NCBI RefSeq assembly: GCF_050948175.1
Contig: NW_027490459.1
Coordinates: 163,454 to 227,453 of the forward strand
Length of the DNA: 64,000 bases
Source of the DNA: Xylocopa sonorina
Lineage: Eukaryota; Arthropoda; Insecta; Hymenoptera; Apidae
Reading direction: 5' to 3'
The notes under the pieces are model-generated. The model had not been told where the DNA came from. It did not search any database and saw nothing but the letters and a program-made list of their open reading frames with translations. The translations under genes and the position numbers were made by a program. Positions 11,563 through 25,159 of this stretch are shown piece after piece; the stretch's first letter is position 1, and the number at the start of each line of letters is the position of its first letter.

Positions 11563-12353
11563 GTATAACATGATTTGCGAAGTGTTATGTATTCCTCGTC
11601 TACACTTCAAATGAATGTGAATGCGATAATTCCTCGCTAGGAAATAGCGTTTGCAGATGTCTACGTATCGTAGCAATAGCTTTCTAATGCTTCTTAAAAC
11701 GCGATATCGCATCTCATTTCTATGTTTCATGGTAAGATATAATATGATTTGCGAAGTGTTAAGTATTCCTCGTCTACACTTCAAGTGAATGTAAATGCGA
11801 CACTTCTTGGCAAGGAAATAGCGTTTGCAGATGTCTACGTATCGAAGCAATAGAGTTCAAATGCTTCTTAAAACGAGATATTGCATCTCATATCTATGTT
11901 TCATGATAAGATATAATATTCATTGCGAAGTGTTATGCATTCCTCGTATACGATACAAATGAATGTGAATTTGATACTTCCTCGCTAGGAAATAGCGTTT
12001 GCAGATGTCTACGTATCGTAGCAGTAGCTTTCTAATGCTTCTTAAAACGCGATATCGCATCTCATTTCTATGTTTCATGGTAAGATATAATATGACTTGC
12101 GAAGTGTTATGTATTCCTCGTCTACACTTCAAGTGAATGTAAATGCGACACTTCTTAGCAAGGAAATAGCGTTTGCAGATGTCTACGTATTGTAGCAATA
12201 GATTCCTAATGCTTCTTAAAACGCGATATCGCATCTCATTTCTATGTTTCATGGTAAGATATAACATGATTTGCGAAGTGTTATGTATTCCTCGTCTACA
12301 CTTCAAATGAATGTGAGTGCGATACTTCCTCGCTAGGAAATAGCGTTTGCAGA
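11563..12353. repeat. Monomers between the 5-mer pair and the long higher-order zone
   Basis: About 4.5 monomers with acttcttagcaagg-type and ctcgctagg-type ends and two stop-bearing classes. Similar monomers reappear near 21.4-21.8, 25.2-25.6, 30.1-30.5 and 49.4-49.8 kb. No gene is seen. Confidence 0.8.
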
Positions 12354-15300
12354 TGTCTACGTATCGTAGCAATAGCTTTCTAATGCTTCTTAAAACGCGA
12401 TATGGCATCTCATTTCTATGTTTCATGATAAGATATAATATTCATTGCGAAGTGTTATGCATTCCTCGTCTACGATTCAAATGAATGTAAATGCGACACT
12501 TCCTTGCAAGGAAATAGCGTTTGCAGATGTCTACGTATCGTAGCAATAGAGTCTTTATGATTCTTAAAACTCGATATCGCATCTCATTTCTATATTTCAT
12601 GGTAAGATATAATATGATTTGCGAAGTGTTATGTATTCCTCGTCTACACTCCAAATGATTGTGAATGCGACACTTCCTTGCAAGGAAATAGCGTTTGCAG
12701 ATGTCTACGTATCGTAGCAATGGAGTTCTTATGATTCTTAAATCGCGATATCGCATCTCTATTCTATGTTTCATGGTAAGATATAATATGATTTGCGAAG
12801 TGTTATGTATTCCTCGTCTACACTTCAAATGAATGTGAGTGCGATACTTCCTCGCTAGGAAATAGCGTTTGCAGATGTCTACGTATCGTAGCAATAGCTT
12901 TCTAATGCTTCTTAAAACGCGATATGGCATCTCATTTCTATGTTTCATGATGAGATATAATATTCATTGCGAAGTGTTATGTATTCCTCGTCTACACTTC
13001 AAATGAATGTAAATGCGACACTTCCTTACTAGGAAATAGCGTTTGCAGATGTCTACGTATCGAAGCAATAGAGTTCAAATGCTTCTTAAAACGGGATATT
13101 GCATCTCATATCTATGTTTCATGATAAGATATAATATTCATTGCGAAGTGTTATGCATTCCTCGTATACGATTCAAATGAATGTGAATGCGATACTTCCT
13201 CGCTAGGAAATAGCGTTTGCAGATGTCTACGTATCGTAGCAATAGAGTTTTTATGATTCTTAAAACGCGATATCGCATCTCATTTCTATGTTTCACGGTA
13301 AGATATAATATGATTTGCGAAGTGTCTTGTATTCCTCGTCTACACTTCAAAGGAATGTGAACGCGACACTTCCTCGCTAGGAAATAGCGTTTGCAGATGT
13401 CTACGTATCGTAGCAATGGAGTTCTTATGATTCTTAAAACGCGATATCGCACCTCAATTCTATGTTTCGTGGTAAGATATAATATGATTTGCGAAGTGTC
13501 TTGTATTCCTCGTCTACGATTCAAATGAACGTAAATGCGACACTTCCTTGCAAGGAAATAGCGTTTGCAGATGTCTACGTATCGAAGCAATAGAGATCAA
13601 ATGCTTCTTAAATCGAGATATTGCATCTCATTTCTATTTTTCATGGTAAGATATAATATGATTTGCGAAGTGTTATGTATTCCTCGTCTACACTTGAAGT
13701 GAAGGTAAATGCGACACTTCCTAGCAAGGAAATAGCGTTTGCAGGTGTCTACGTATCGAAGCAATAGAGTTCTAATGCTTCTTAAAACGAGATATTGCAT
13801 CTCATATCTATGTTTCATGATAAGATATAATATTCATTGCGAAGTGTTATGCATTCCTCGTCTACGATACAAATGAATGTAAATGCGACACTTCCTTGCA
13901 AGGAAATAGCGTTTGCAGATGTCTACCTATCGTAGCAATAGAGTTCTAATGCTTCTTAAAACGCGATATCGCATCCCATTTCTATGTTTCATGGTAAGAT
14001 ATAATATGATTTGCGAAGTGTTATGTATTCCTCGTCTACACTTCAAATGAATGTAATTGCGACACATCCTTGCAAAGCAATAGCGTTTGCAGATGTCTAC
14101 GTATCGTAGCAATAGATTCCTAATGCTTCTTAAAACGCGATATCGCATCTCATTTCTATGTTTCGTGGTAAGATATAATATGATTTGCGAAGTGTTATGT
14201 ATTCCTCGTCTACACTTCAAATGAATGTAAATGCGACACTTCCTTACAAAGAAATAGCGTTTGCAGATGTCTACGTATCGTAGCAATAGATTCCTAATGC
14301 TTCTTAAAACGCGATATCGCATCTCATTTCTATGTTTCATGGTAAGATATAACATGATTTGCGAAGTGTTATGTATTCCTCGTCTACACTTCAAATGAAT
14401 GTGAGTGCGATACTTCCTCGCTAGGAAATAGCGTTTGCAGATGTCTACGTATCGTAGCAATAGCTTTCTAATGCTTCTTAAAACGCGATATGGCATCTCA
14501 TTTCTATGTTTCATGGTAAGATATAATATGATTTGCGAAGTGTCATGTATTCCTCGTCTACACTTCAAATGAATGTAAATGCGACACTTCCTTGCAAGCA
14601 AATAGCGTTTGCAGATGTCTACGTATCGAAGCAATAGAGTTCTTATGATTCTTAAAACGCGATATCGCATCTCATTTCTATGTTTCATGGTAAGATATAA
14701 TATTCTTTGCGAAGTGTTATGCATTCCTCGTCTACGATTCAAATGAATGTAAATGCGACACTTCCTTGCAAGGAAATAGCGTTTGCAGATGTCTACGTAT
14801 CGTAGCAATAGAGTTTTTATGATTCTTAAAACTCGATATCGCATCTCATTTCTATATTTCATGGTAAGATATAATATGATTTGCGAAGTGTTATGTATTC
14901 CTCGTCTACACTCCAAATGATTGTGAATGCGACACTTCCTTGCAAGGAAATAGCGTTTGCAGATGTCTACGTATCGTAGCAATGGAGTTCTTATGATTCT
15001 TAAAACGCGATATGGCATCTCATTTCTATGTTTCATGGTAAGATATAATATGATTTGCGATGTGTCATGTATTCCTCGTCTACACTTCAAATGAATGTAA
15101 ATGCGAAACTTCCTTGCAAGGAAATAGCGTTTGCAGATGTCTACGTATCGTAGCAATAGATTTCTAATGCTGCTTAAAACGCGATATCGCATCTCATTTC
15201 TATGTTTCATGGTAAGATATAATATGATTTGCGAAGTGTTATGTATTCCTCGTCAACACTTCAAATGAATGCAAATGCGACACTTCCTTGCAAGGAAATA

Positions 15301-16164
15301 GCGTTTGCAGATGTCTACGTATCGAAGCAATAGAGATCAAATGCTTCTTAAATCGAGATATTGCATCTCATTTCTATTTTTCATGGTAAGATATAATATG
15401 ATTTGCGAAGTGTTATGTATTCCTCGTCTACACTTCAAATGAATGTAAATGCGACACTTCCTTGCAAAGAAATAGCGTTTGCAGATGTCTACGTATCGTA
15501 GCAATAGATTCCTAATGCTTCTTAAAACGCGATATCGCATCTCATTTCTATGTTTCATGGTAAGATATAATATGATTTGCGAAGTGTTATGTATTCCTCG
15601 TCTACACTTCAAATGAATGTAAATGCGACACTTCCTTGCAAAGAAATAGCGTTTGCAGATGTCTACGTATCGTAGCAATAGATTCCTAATGCTTCTTAAA
15701 ACGCGATATCGCATCTCATTTCTATGTTTCATGGTAAGATATAACATGATTTGCGAAGTGTTATGTATTCCTCGTCTACACTTCAAATGAATGTGAGTGC
15801 GATACTTCCTCGCTAGGAAATAGCGTTTGCAGATGTCCACGTATCGTAGCAATAGCTTTCTAATGCTTCTTAAAACGCGATATGGCATCTCATTTCTATG
15901 TTTCATGGTAAGATATAATATGATTTGCGATGTGTCATGTATTCCTCGTCTACACTTCAAATGAATGTAAATGCGACACTTCCTTGCAAGCAAATAGCGT
16001 TTGCAGATGTCTACGTATCGAAGCAATAGAGTTCTTATGATTCTTAAAACGCGATATCGCATCTCATTTCTATGTTTCATGGTAAGATATAATATTCATT
16101 GCGAAGTGTTATGCATTCCTCGTCTACGACTCAAATGAATGTAAATGCGACACTTCCATGCAAG
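12354..16164. repeat. First pass of the long higher-order order (left part)
   Basis: About 22 monomers. The segment from 13138 matches 958 onward at 70 monomers, and the segment from 12442 matches 436 onward at 69 monomers, so one monomer was gained or lost between them. Bases of about 14.2-16.4 kb match about 34.25-36.45 kb at 115 monomers less the 2-bp deletion. Marks include gaacgcgacac near 13360, gcatcccattt near 13971, and gatgtccacg near 15834. No gene is seen. Confidence 0.85.
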
Positions 16165-16968
16165 GAAATAGCGTTTGCAGATGTCTACGTATCGTAGCAA
16201 TAGATTCCTAATGCTTCTTAAAACGCGATATCGCATCTCATTTCTATGTTTCATGGTAAGATATAACATGATTTACGAAGTGTTATGTATTCCTCGTCTA
16301 CACTTCAAATGAATGTGAGTGCGATACTTCCTCGCTAGGAAATAGCTTTTGCAGATGTCTACGTATCGTAGCAATAGCTTTCTAATGCTTCTTAAAACGC
16401 GATATGGCATCTCATTTCTATGCTTCATGGTAAGATATAATATGATTTGCGAAGTGTCATGTATTCCTCGTCTACACTTCAAATGAACGTAAATGTGACA
16501 CTTCCTTGCTAGGAAATAGCGTTTGCAGATGTCTAGGTATCATAGCAATAGAGTTCAAATGCTTCCTGAAAGGAGATATTGCATCTCATATCTATGATTC
16601 ATGATAAGATATAATATTCATTGCGAAGTGTTATGCATTCCTCGTATACGATTCAAATGAATGCAAATGCGATACTTCCTTGCAAGGAAATAGCGTTTGC
16701 AGATGTCTACGTATCGAAGCAATAGAGATCAGATGCCTCTTAAATCGAGATATTGCATCTCATTTCTATGTTTCATGGTAAGATATAATATGATTTGCGA
16801 AGTGTTATGTATTCCTCGTCTACACTTGAAGTGAATGTAAATGCGACACTTCCTAGCAAGGAAATAGCGTTTGCAGATGTCTACGTATCGAAGCAATAGA
16901 GTTCAAATGCTTCTTAAAACGAGATATTGCATCTCATATCTATGTTTCATGATAAGATATAATATTCA
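16165..16968. repeat. Second copy of the 5898-7500 block (left part)
   Basis: It carries the atttacgaag, agcttttgcag, gcttcctgaaa and gatcagatgcc marks 59 monomers after the first copy. The same group also appears near 40.98-41.5 kb, and in part near 29.67, 36.28 and 45.15 kb. No gene is seen. Confidence 0.88.
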
Positions 16969-18186
16969 TTGCGAAGTGTTATGCATTCCTCGTCTACGAT
17001 TCAAATGAATGTAAATGCGACACTTCCTTGCAAGGAAATAGCGTTTACAGATGTCTACCTATCGTAGCAATAGAGTTCTAATGCTTCTTAAAACGCGATA
17101 TCGCATCTCATTTCTATGTTTCATGGTAAGATATAATATGATTTGCGAAGTGTTATGTATTCCTCGTCTACACTTCAAATGAATGTAAATGCGACACTTC
17201 CTTGCAAAGAAATAGCGTTTGCAGATGTCTACGTATCGTAGCAATAGATTCCTAATGCATCTTAAAACGCGATATCGCATCTCATTTCTATGTTTCATGG
17301 AAAGATATAACATGATTTGCGAAGTGTTATGTATTCCTCGTCTACACTTCAAATGAATGTGAGTGCGATACTTCCTCGCTAGGAAATAGCGTTTGCTGAT
17401 GTCTACGTATCGTAGCAATAGCTTTCTAATGCTTCTTAAAACGCGATATGGCATCTCATTTCTATGTTTCATGGTAAGATATAATATGATTTGCGAAGTG
17501 TCATGTATTCCTCGTCTACACTTCAAATGAATGTAAATGCGACACTTCCTTGCTAGGAAATAGCGTTTGCAGATGTCTAGGTATCATAGCAATAGAGTTC
17601 AAATGCTTCTTGAAACGAGATATTGCATCTCATATCTATGATTCATGATCAGATATAATATTCATTGCGAAGTGTTATGCATTCCTCGTATACGATTCAA
17701 ATGAATGCAAATGTGACACTTCCTTGCAAGGAAATAGCGTTTGCAGATGTCTACCTATCGTAGCAATAGAGTTCTAATGCTTCTTAATACGCGATGTCGC
17801 ATCTCATTTCTATGTTTCATGATAAGATATAATATTCATTGCGACGTGTTATGCATTCCTCGTGTACGATTCAAATGATTGTAAATACGACACTACCTTG
17901 CAAGGAAATAGCGTTTGCAGATGTCTAGGTATCGTAGCAATAGAGTTCTAATGCTTCTTAAAACGCGATATCGCATCTCATTTCTATGTTTCATGGTAAG
18001 ATATAATATGATTTGCGAAGTGTTATGTATTCCTCGTCTACACTTCAAATGAATGTAAATGCGACACTTCCTTGCAAAGAAATAGCGTTTGCAGATGTCT
18101 ACGTATCGTAGCAATAGCTTTCTAATGCTTCTTAAAACGCGATATGGCATCTCATTTCTATGTTTCATGGTAAGATATAATATGAT
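16969..18186. repeat. 7-monomer higher-order unit, copy 1 (1218 bp)
   Basis: The unit matches the next 1218 bases, with shared marks atgcatctta, tttgctgatg, gatcagatat near 17648, and ttaatacgcgatgtcgc near 17785. The left boundary is the change from attcattgcg to atgatttgcg around 16966-16968. No mismatch was noticed. Confidence 0.92.
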
Positions 18187-19419
18187 TTGCGAAGTGTTAT
18201 GCATTCCTCGTCTACGATTCAAATGAATGTAAATGCGACACTTCCTTGCAAGGAAATAGCGTTTACAGATGTCTACCTATCGTAGCAATAGAGTTCTAAT
18301 GCTTCTTAAAACGCGATATCGCATCTCATTTCTATGTTTCATGGTAAGATATAATATGATTTGCGAAGTGTTATGTATTCCTCGTCTACACTTCAAATGA
18401 ATGTAAATGCGACACTTCCTTGCAAAGAAATAGCGTTTGCAGATGTCTACGTATCGTAGCAATAGATTCCTAATGCATCTTAAAACGCGATATCGCATCT
18501 CATTTCTATGTTTCATGGAAAGATATAACATGATTTGCGAAGTGTTATGTATTCCTCGTCTACACTTCAAATGAATGTGAGTGCGATACTTCCTCGCTAG
18601 GAAATAGCGTTTGCTGATGTCTACGTATCGTAGCAATAGCTTTCTAATGCTTCTTAAAACGCGATATGGCATCTCATTTCTATGTTTCATGGTAAGATAT
18701 AATATGATTTGCGAAGTGTCATGTATTCCTCGTCTACACTTCAAATGAATGTAAATGCGACACTTCCTTGCTAGGAAATAGCGTTTGCAGATGTCTAGGT
18801 ATCATAGCAATAGAGTTCAAATGCTTCTTGAAACGAGATATTGCATCTCATATCTATGATTCATGATCAGATATAATATTCATTGCGAAGTGTTATGCAT
18901 TCCTCGTATACGATTCAAATGAATGCAAATGTGACACTTCCTTGCAAGGAAATAGCGTTTGCAGATGTCTACCTATCGTAGCAATAGAGTTCTAATGCTT
19001 CTTAATACGCGATGTCGCATCTCATTTCTATGTTTCATGATAAGATATAATATTCATTGCGACGTGTTATGCATTCCTCGTGTACGATTCAAATGATTGT
19101 AAATACGACACTACCTTGCAAGGAAATAGCGTTTGCAGATGTCTAGGTATCGTAGCAATAGAGTTCTAATGCTTCTTAAAACGCGATATCGCATCTCATT
19201 TCTATGTTTCATGGTAAGATATAATATGATTTGCGAAGTGTTATGTATTCCTCGTCTACACTTCAAATGAATGTAAATGCGACACTTCCTTGCAAAGAAA
19301 TAGCGTTTGCAGATGTCTACGTATCGTAGCAATAGCTTTCTAATGCTTCTTAAAACGCGATATGGCATCTCATTTCTATGTTTCATGGTAAGATATAATA
19401 TGATTTGCGAAGTGTTATG
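18187..19419. repeat. 7-monomer higher-order unit, copy 2
   Basis: All marks of copy 1 recur at +1218, including gatcagatat near 18866 and ttaatacgcgatgtcgc near 19003. The match ends at 19420, where ttatgt replaces ttatgc. Copies 36719-37560 and 41765-42600 carry the left part of the same unit once each. Confidence 0.92.
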
Positions 19420-22400
19420 TATTCCTCGTCTACACTTCAAGTGAATGTAAATGCGACACTCCTTAGCAAGGAAATAGCGTTTGCAGATGTCTACGTATCG
19501 AAGCAATAGTGTTCAAATGCTTCTTAAAACGAGATATTGCATCTCATATCTATGTTTCATGATAAGATATAATATTCATTGCGAAGTGTTATGCATTCCT
19601 CGTCTACGATTCAAATGAATGTAAATGCGTCTCTTCGTTGCAAGGAAATAGCGTATACAGATGTCTACCTATCGTAGCAATAGAGTTCTAATGCTTCTTA
19701 AAACGCGATATCGCATCTCATTTCTATGTTTCATGGTAAGGTATAACATGATTTGCGAAGTGTTATGTATTCCTCGTCTACACTTCAAATGAATGTGAAT
19801 GCGATACTTCCTCGCTAGGAAATAGCGTTTGCAGATGTCTACGTATCGTAGCAATAGCTTTCTAATGCTTCTTAAAACGCGATATCGCATCTCATTTCTA
19901 TGTTTCATGGTAATATATAATATGATTTGCGAAGTGTTATGTATTCCTCGTCTACACTTCAAATGAATGTAAATGCGACACTTCCTTGCTAGGAAATAGT
20001 GTCTGCAGATGTCTAGGTATCGTATCAATAGATTTCTAATGCTTCTTAAAACGCGATATGGCATCTCATTTCTATGTTTCATGGTAAGATATAATATGAC
20101 TTGCGAAGTGTTATGTATTCCTCGTCTGCACTTCAAATGAATGTAAATGCGACACTTCCTTGCAAGCAAATAGCGTTTGCAGATGTCTACGTATCGTAGC
20201 AATGGAGTTCTTATGATTCTTAAAACGCGATATCGCATCTCAATTCTATGTTTCATGGTAAGATATAATATGATTTGCGAAGTGTTATGTATTCCTCGTC
20301 TACACTTCAAATGAATGTAAATGCGACACTTCCTTGCAAGGAAATAGCGTTTGCAGATGTCTACGTGTCGAAGCAATAGAGTTCTTATGATTCTTAAAGC
20401 GCGATATCGCATCTCATTTCTATGTTTCATGGTAAGATATAATATGATTTGCGAAGTGATATGTACTCCTCGTCTACACTTCAAATTAATGTAAATGCGA
20501 CACTTCCTTGAAAGGAAATAGCGTTTGCAGATGTCTATGTATCGTAGCGATAGAGGTCTGATGCTTCTCAAAACACAATATCGCATCTCATTTCTATGTT
20601 TCATGGTAAGATATAATATGATTAGTGAAGTGTCATGTATTCCTCGTCTACACTTCAAATGAATGTAAATGCGGCACTTCCTTGCAAGGAAATAGCGTTT
20701 GCAGATATCTACGTATCGAAGCAATAGAGTTCAAATGCTTCTTAAAACGAGATATTGCTTTTCATATCTATGTTTCATGATAGGATATAATATTCATTGC
20801 GAAGTGTTATGCATTCCTCGTCTACGATTCAAATGAAAGTAAATGCCACACTTCCTTGCAAGGAAATTGCGATTGCAGATGTCTAAGTATCGTAGCAATA
20901 GAGTTCCTATGATTCTTAAAACGCGATATCGCATCTCATTTCTATGTTTCATGGTAAGATATAATATGATTTGCGAAGTGTTGTGTATTCCTCGTCTACA
21001 CTTCATATGAATGTAAATGCGACTCTTCCTTGCAAGGAAATAGCGTATACAGATGTCTACCTGTCGTAGCAATAGAGTTCTAATGCTTCTTAAAACGCGA
21101 TATCGCATCTCATTTCTATGTTTCATGGTAAGGTATAACGTGATTTGCGAAGTGTTATGTTTTCCCCGTCTACACTTCAAATGAATGTGAATGCGATACT
21201 TCCTCGCTAGGAAATAGCGTTTGCAGATGTCTACGTATCGTAGCAATAGCTTTCTAATGCTTCTTAAAACGCGATATCGCATCTCATTTCTATGTTTCAT
21301 GGTAAGATATAATATGATTTGCGAAGTGTTATGTATTCCTCGTCTACACTTCAAGTGAATGTAAATGCGACACTTCTTAGCAAGGAAATAGCGTTCGCAG
21401 ATGTCTACGTATCGAAGCAATAGAGTTCAAATGCTTCTTAAAACGAGATATTGCATCTCATATCTATGTTTCATGATAAGATATAATATTCATTGCGAAG
21501 TGTTATGCATTCCTCGTATACGATACAAATGAATGTGAATGCGATACTTCCTCGCTAGGAAATAGCGTTTGCAGATGTCTACGTATCGTAGCAGTAGTTT
21601 TCTAATGCTTCTTAAAACGCGATATCGCATCTCATTTCTATGTTTCATGGTAAGATATAATATGATTTGCGAAGTGTTATGTATTCCTCGTCTACACTTC
21701 AAGTGAATGTAAATGCGACACTTCTTAGCAAGGAAATAGCGTTTGCAGATGTCTACGTATCGAAGCAATAGAGTTCAAATGCTTCTTAAAACGAGATATT
21801 GCATCTCATATCTATGTTTCATGATAAGATATAATATTCATTGCGAAGTGTTATGCATTCCTCGTCTACGATTCAAATGAATGTAAATGCGACTCTTCCT
21901 TCCAAGGAAATAGCGTTTACAGATGTCTAACTATCGTAGCAATAGAGTTCTAATGCTTCTTAAAACGCGATATGGCATCTCATTTCTATGTTTCATGGTA
22001 AGATATAATATGACTTGCGAAGTGTTATGTATTCCTCGTCTGCACTTCAAATGAATGTAAATGCGACACTTCCTTGCAAGGAAATAGCGTTTGCAGATGT
22101 CTACGTATCGTAGCAATGGAGTTCTTATGATTCTTAAAACGCGATATCGCATCTCAATTCTATGTTTCATGGTAAGATATAATATGATTTGCGAAGTGTT
22201 ATGTATTCCTCGTCTACACTTCAAATGAATGTAAATGCGACACTTCCTTGCAAGGAAATAGCGTTTGCAGATGTCTACGTGTCGAAGCAATAGAGTTCTT
22301 ATGATTCTTAAAGCGCGATATCGCATCTCATTTCTATGTTTCATGGTAAGATATAATATGATTTGCGAAGTGATATGTACTCCTCGTCAACACTTCAAAT

Positions 22401-22600
22401 TAATGTAAATGCGACACTTCCTTGCAAAGAAATAGCGTTTGCAGATGTCTACGTATCTTAGCAACAGATTTCTGATGCTTCTTAAAACGCGATATCGCAT
22501 CTCATTTCTGTGTTTCATGGAAAGATATAATATGATTTGCGAAGTGTCATGTATTCCTCGTCTACACTTCAAATGAATGTAAATGCGATACTTCCTTGCT
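19420..22600. repeat. Monomer run with rare gaggtctgat class, first copy in the long zone
   Basis: The segment 19669-20724 recurs at 28369-29422, 43331-44386, 46462-47280 (cut) and 47856-49019. Marks are aggtataaca, taatatataatatg, agtgtctgcag, cgtatcaatag, tctgcacttc, gcgcgatatcgc and gaggtctgat (20553). The following 20.8-22.4 kb holds acttcttagcaagg and cttccttccaagg monomers that recur at 25.2-26.2, 30.1-31.0 and 49.4-50.2 kb. No gene is seen. Confidence 0.88.
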
Positions 22601-25159
22601 AGGAATTAGCGTCTGCAGATGTCTAGGTATCGTAGCAATAGAGTTCAAATGCTTCTTAAAACGAGATATTGCATCTCATATCTATGTTTCATGATAAGAT
22701 ATAATATTCATAGCGAAGTGTTATGCATTCCTCGTATACGATTCAAATGAATGTGAATGCGATACTTCCTCGCTAGGAAATAGCGTTTGCAGATGTCTAC
22801 GTATCGTAGCAATAGAGTTTTTATGATTCTTAAAACGCGATATCGCATCTCATTTCTATGTTTCACGGTAAGATATAATATGATTTGCGAAGTGTCTTGT
22901 ATTCCTCGTCTACACTTCAAAGGAATGTGAACGCGACACTTCCTCGCTAGGAAATAGCGTTTGCAGATGTCTACGTATCGTAGCAATGGAGTTCTTATGA
23001 TTCTTAAAACGCGATATCGCATCTCAATTCTATGTTTCGTGGTAAGATATAATATGATTTGCGAAGTGTCTTGTATTCCTCGTCTACGATTCAAATGAAC
23101 GTAAATGCGACACTTCCTTGCAAGGAAATAGCGTTTGCAGATGTCTACGTATCGAAGCAATAGAGATCAAATGCTTCTTAAATCGAGATATTGCATCTCA
23201 TTTCTATTTTTCATGGTAAGATATAATATGATTTGCGAAGTGTTATGTATTCCTCGTCTACACTTGAAGTGAATGTAAATGCGACACTTCCTAGCAAGGA
23301 AATAGCGTTTGCAGGTGTCTACGTATCGAAGCAATAGAGTTCTAATGCTTCTTAAAACGAGATATTGCATCTCATATCTATGTTTCATGATAAGATATAA
23401 TATTCATTGCGAAGTGTTATGCATTCCTCGTCTACGATACAAATGAATGTAAATGCGACACTTCCTTGCAAGGAAATAGCGTTTGCAGATGTCTACCTAT
23501 CGTAGCAATAGAGTTCTAATGCTTCTTAAAACGCGATATCGCATCCCATTTCTATGTTTCATGGTAAGATATAATATGATTTGCGAAGTGTTATGTATTC
23601 CTCGTCTACACTTCAAATGAATGTGAGTGCGATACTTCCTCGCTAGGAAATAGCGTTTGCAGATGTCTACGTATCGTAGCAATAGCTTTCTAATGCTTCT
23701 TAAAACGCGATATGGCATCTCATTTCTATGTTTCATGGTAAGATATAATGTGATTTGCGAAGTGTCATGTATTCCTCGTCTACACTTCAAATGAATGTAA
23801 ATGCGACACTTCCTTGCAAGCAAATAGCGTTTGCAGATGTCTACGTATCGAAGCAATAGAGTTCTTATGATTCTTAAAACGCGATATCGCATCTCATTTC
23901 TATGTTTCATGGTAAGATATAATATTCTTTGCGAAGTGTTATGCATTCCTCGTCTACGATTCAAATGAATGTAAATGCGACACTTCCTTGCAAGGAAATA
24001 GCGTTTGCAGATGTCTACGTATCGTAGCAATAGAGTTTTTATGATTCTTAAAACTCGATATCGCATCTCATTACTATATTTCATGGTAAGATATAATATG
24101 ATTTGCGAAGTGTTATGTATTCCTCGTCTACACTCCAAATGATTGTGAATGCGACACTTCCTTGCAAGGAAATAGCGTTTGCAGATGTCTACGTATCGTA
24201 GCAATGGAGTTCTTATGATTCTTAAAACGCAATATCGCATCTCAATTCTATGTTTCATGGTAAGATATAATATGATTTGCGAAGTGTTATGCATTCCTCG
24301 TCTACGCTTCAAATGAATGTAAATGCGAAACTTCCTTGCAAGGAAATAGCGTTTGCAGATGTCTACGTATCGTAGCAATAGATTTCTAATGCTGCTTAAA
24401 ACGCGATATCGCATCTCATTTCTATGTTTCATGGTAAGATATAATATGATTTGCGAAGTGTTATGTATTCCTCGTCAACACTTCAAATGAATGCAAATGC
24501 GACACTTCCTTGCAAGGAAATAGCGTTTGCAGATGTCTACGTATCGAAGCAATAGAGATCAAATGCTTCTTAAATCGAGATATTGCATCTCATTTCTATT
24601 TTTCATGGTAAGATATAATATGATTTGCGAAGTGTTATGTATTCCTCGTCTACACTTCAAATGAATGTAAATGCGACACTTCCTTGCAAAGAAATAGCGT
24701 TTGCAGATGTCTACGTATCGTAGCAATAGATTCCTAATGCTTCTTAAAACGCGATATCGCATCTCATTTCTATGTTTCATGGTAAGATATAATATGATTT
24801 GCGAAGTGTTATGTATTCCTCGTCTACACTTCAAATGAATGTAAATGCGACACTTCCTTGCAAACAAATAGCGTTTGCAGATGTCTACGTATCGTAGCAA
24901 TAGATTCCTAATGCTTCTTAAAACGCGATATCGCATCTCATTTCTATGTTTCATGGTAAGATATAACATGATTTGCGAAGTGTTATGTATTCCTCGTCTA
25001 CACTTCAAATGAATGTAAATGCGACACTTCCTTACAAAGAAATAGCGTTTGCAGATGTCTACGTATCGTAGCAATAGATTCCTAATGCTTCTTAAAACGC
25101 GATATCGCATCTCATTTCTATGTTTCATGGTAAGATATAATGTGATTTGCGAAGTGTCA
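22601..25159. repeat. Second pass of the long higher-order order
   Basis: It starts with the catagcgaag monomer near 22710 and the gaacgcgacac mark near 22930, which sit 55 monomers after the first pass. It carries gcatcccattt near 23541, actccaaatg near 24133, and taatgtgattt near 23747 and 25139. No gene is seen. Confidence 0.85.
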
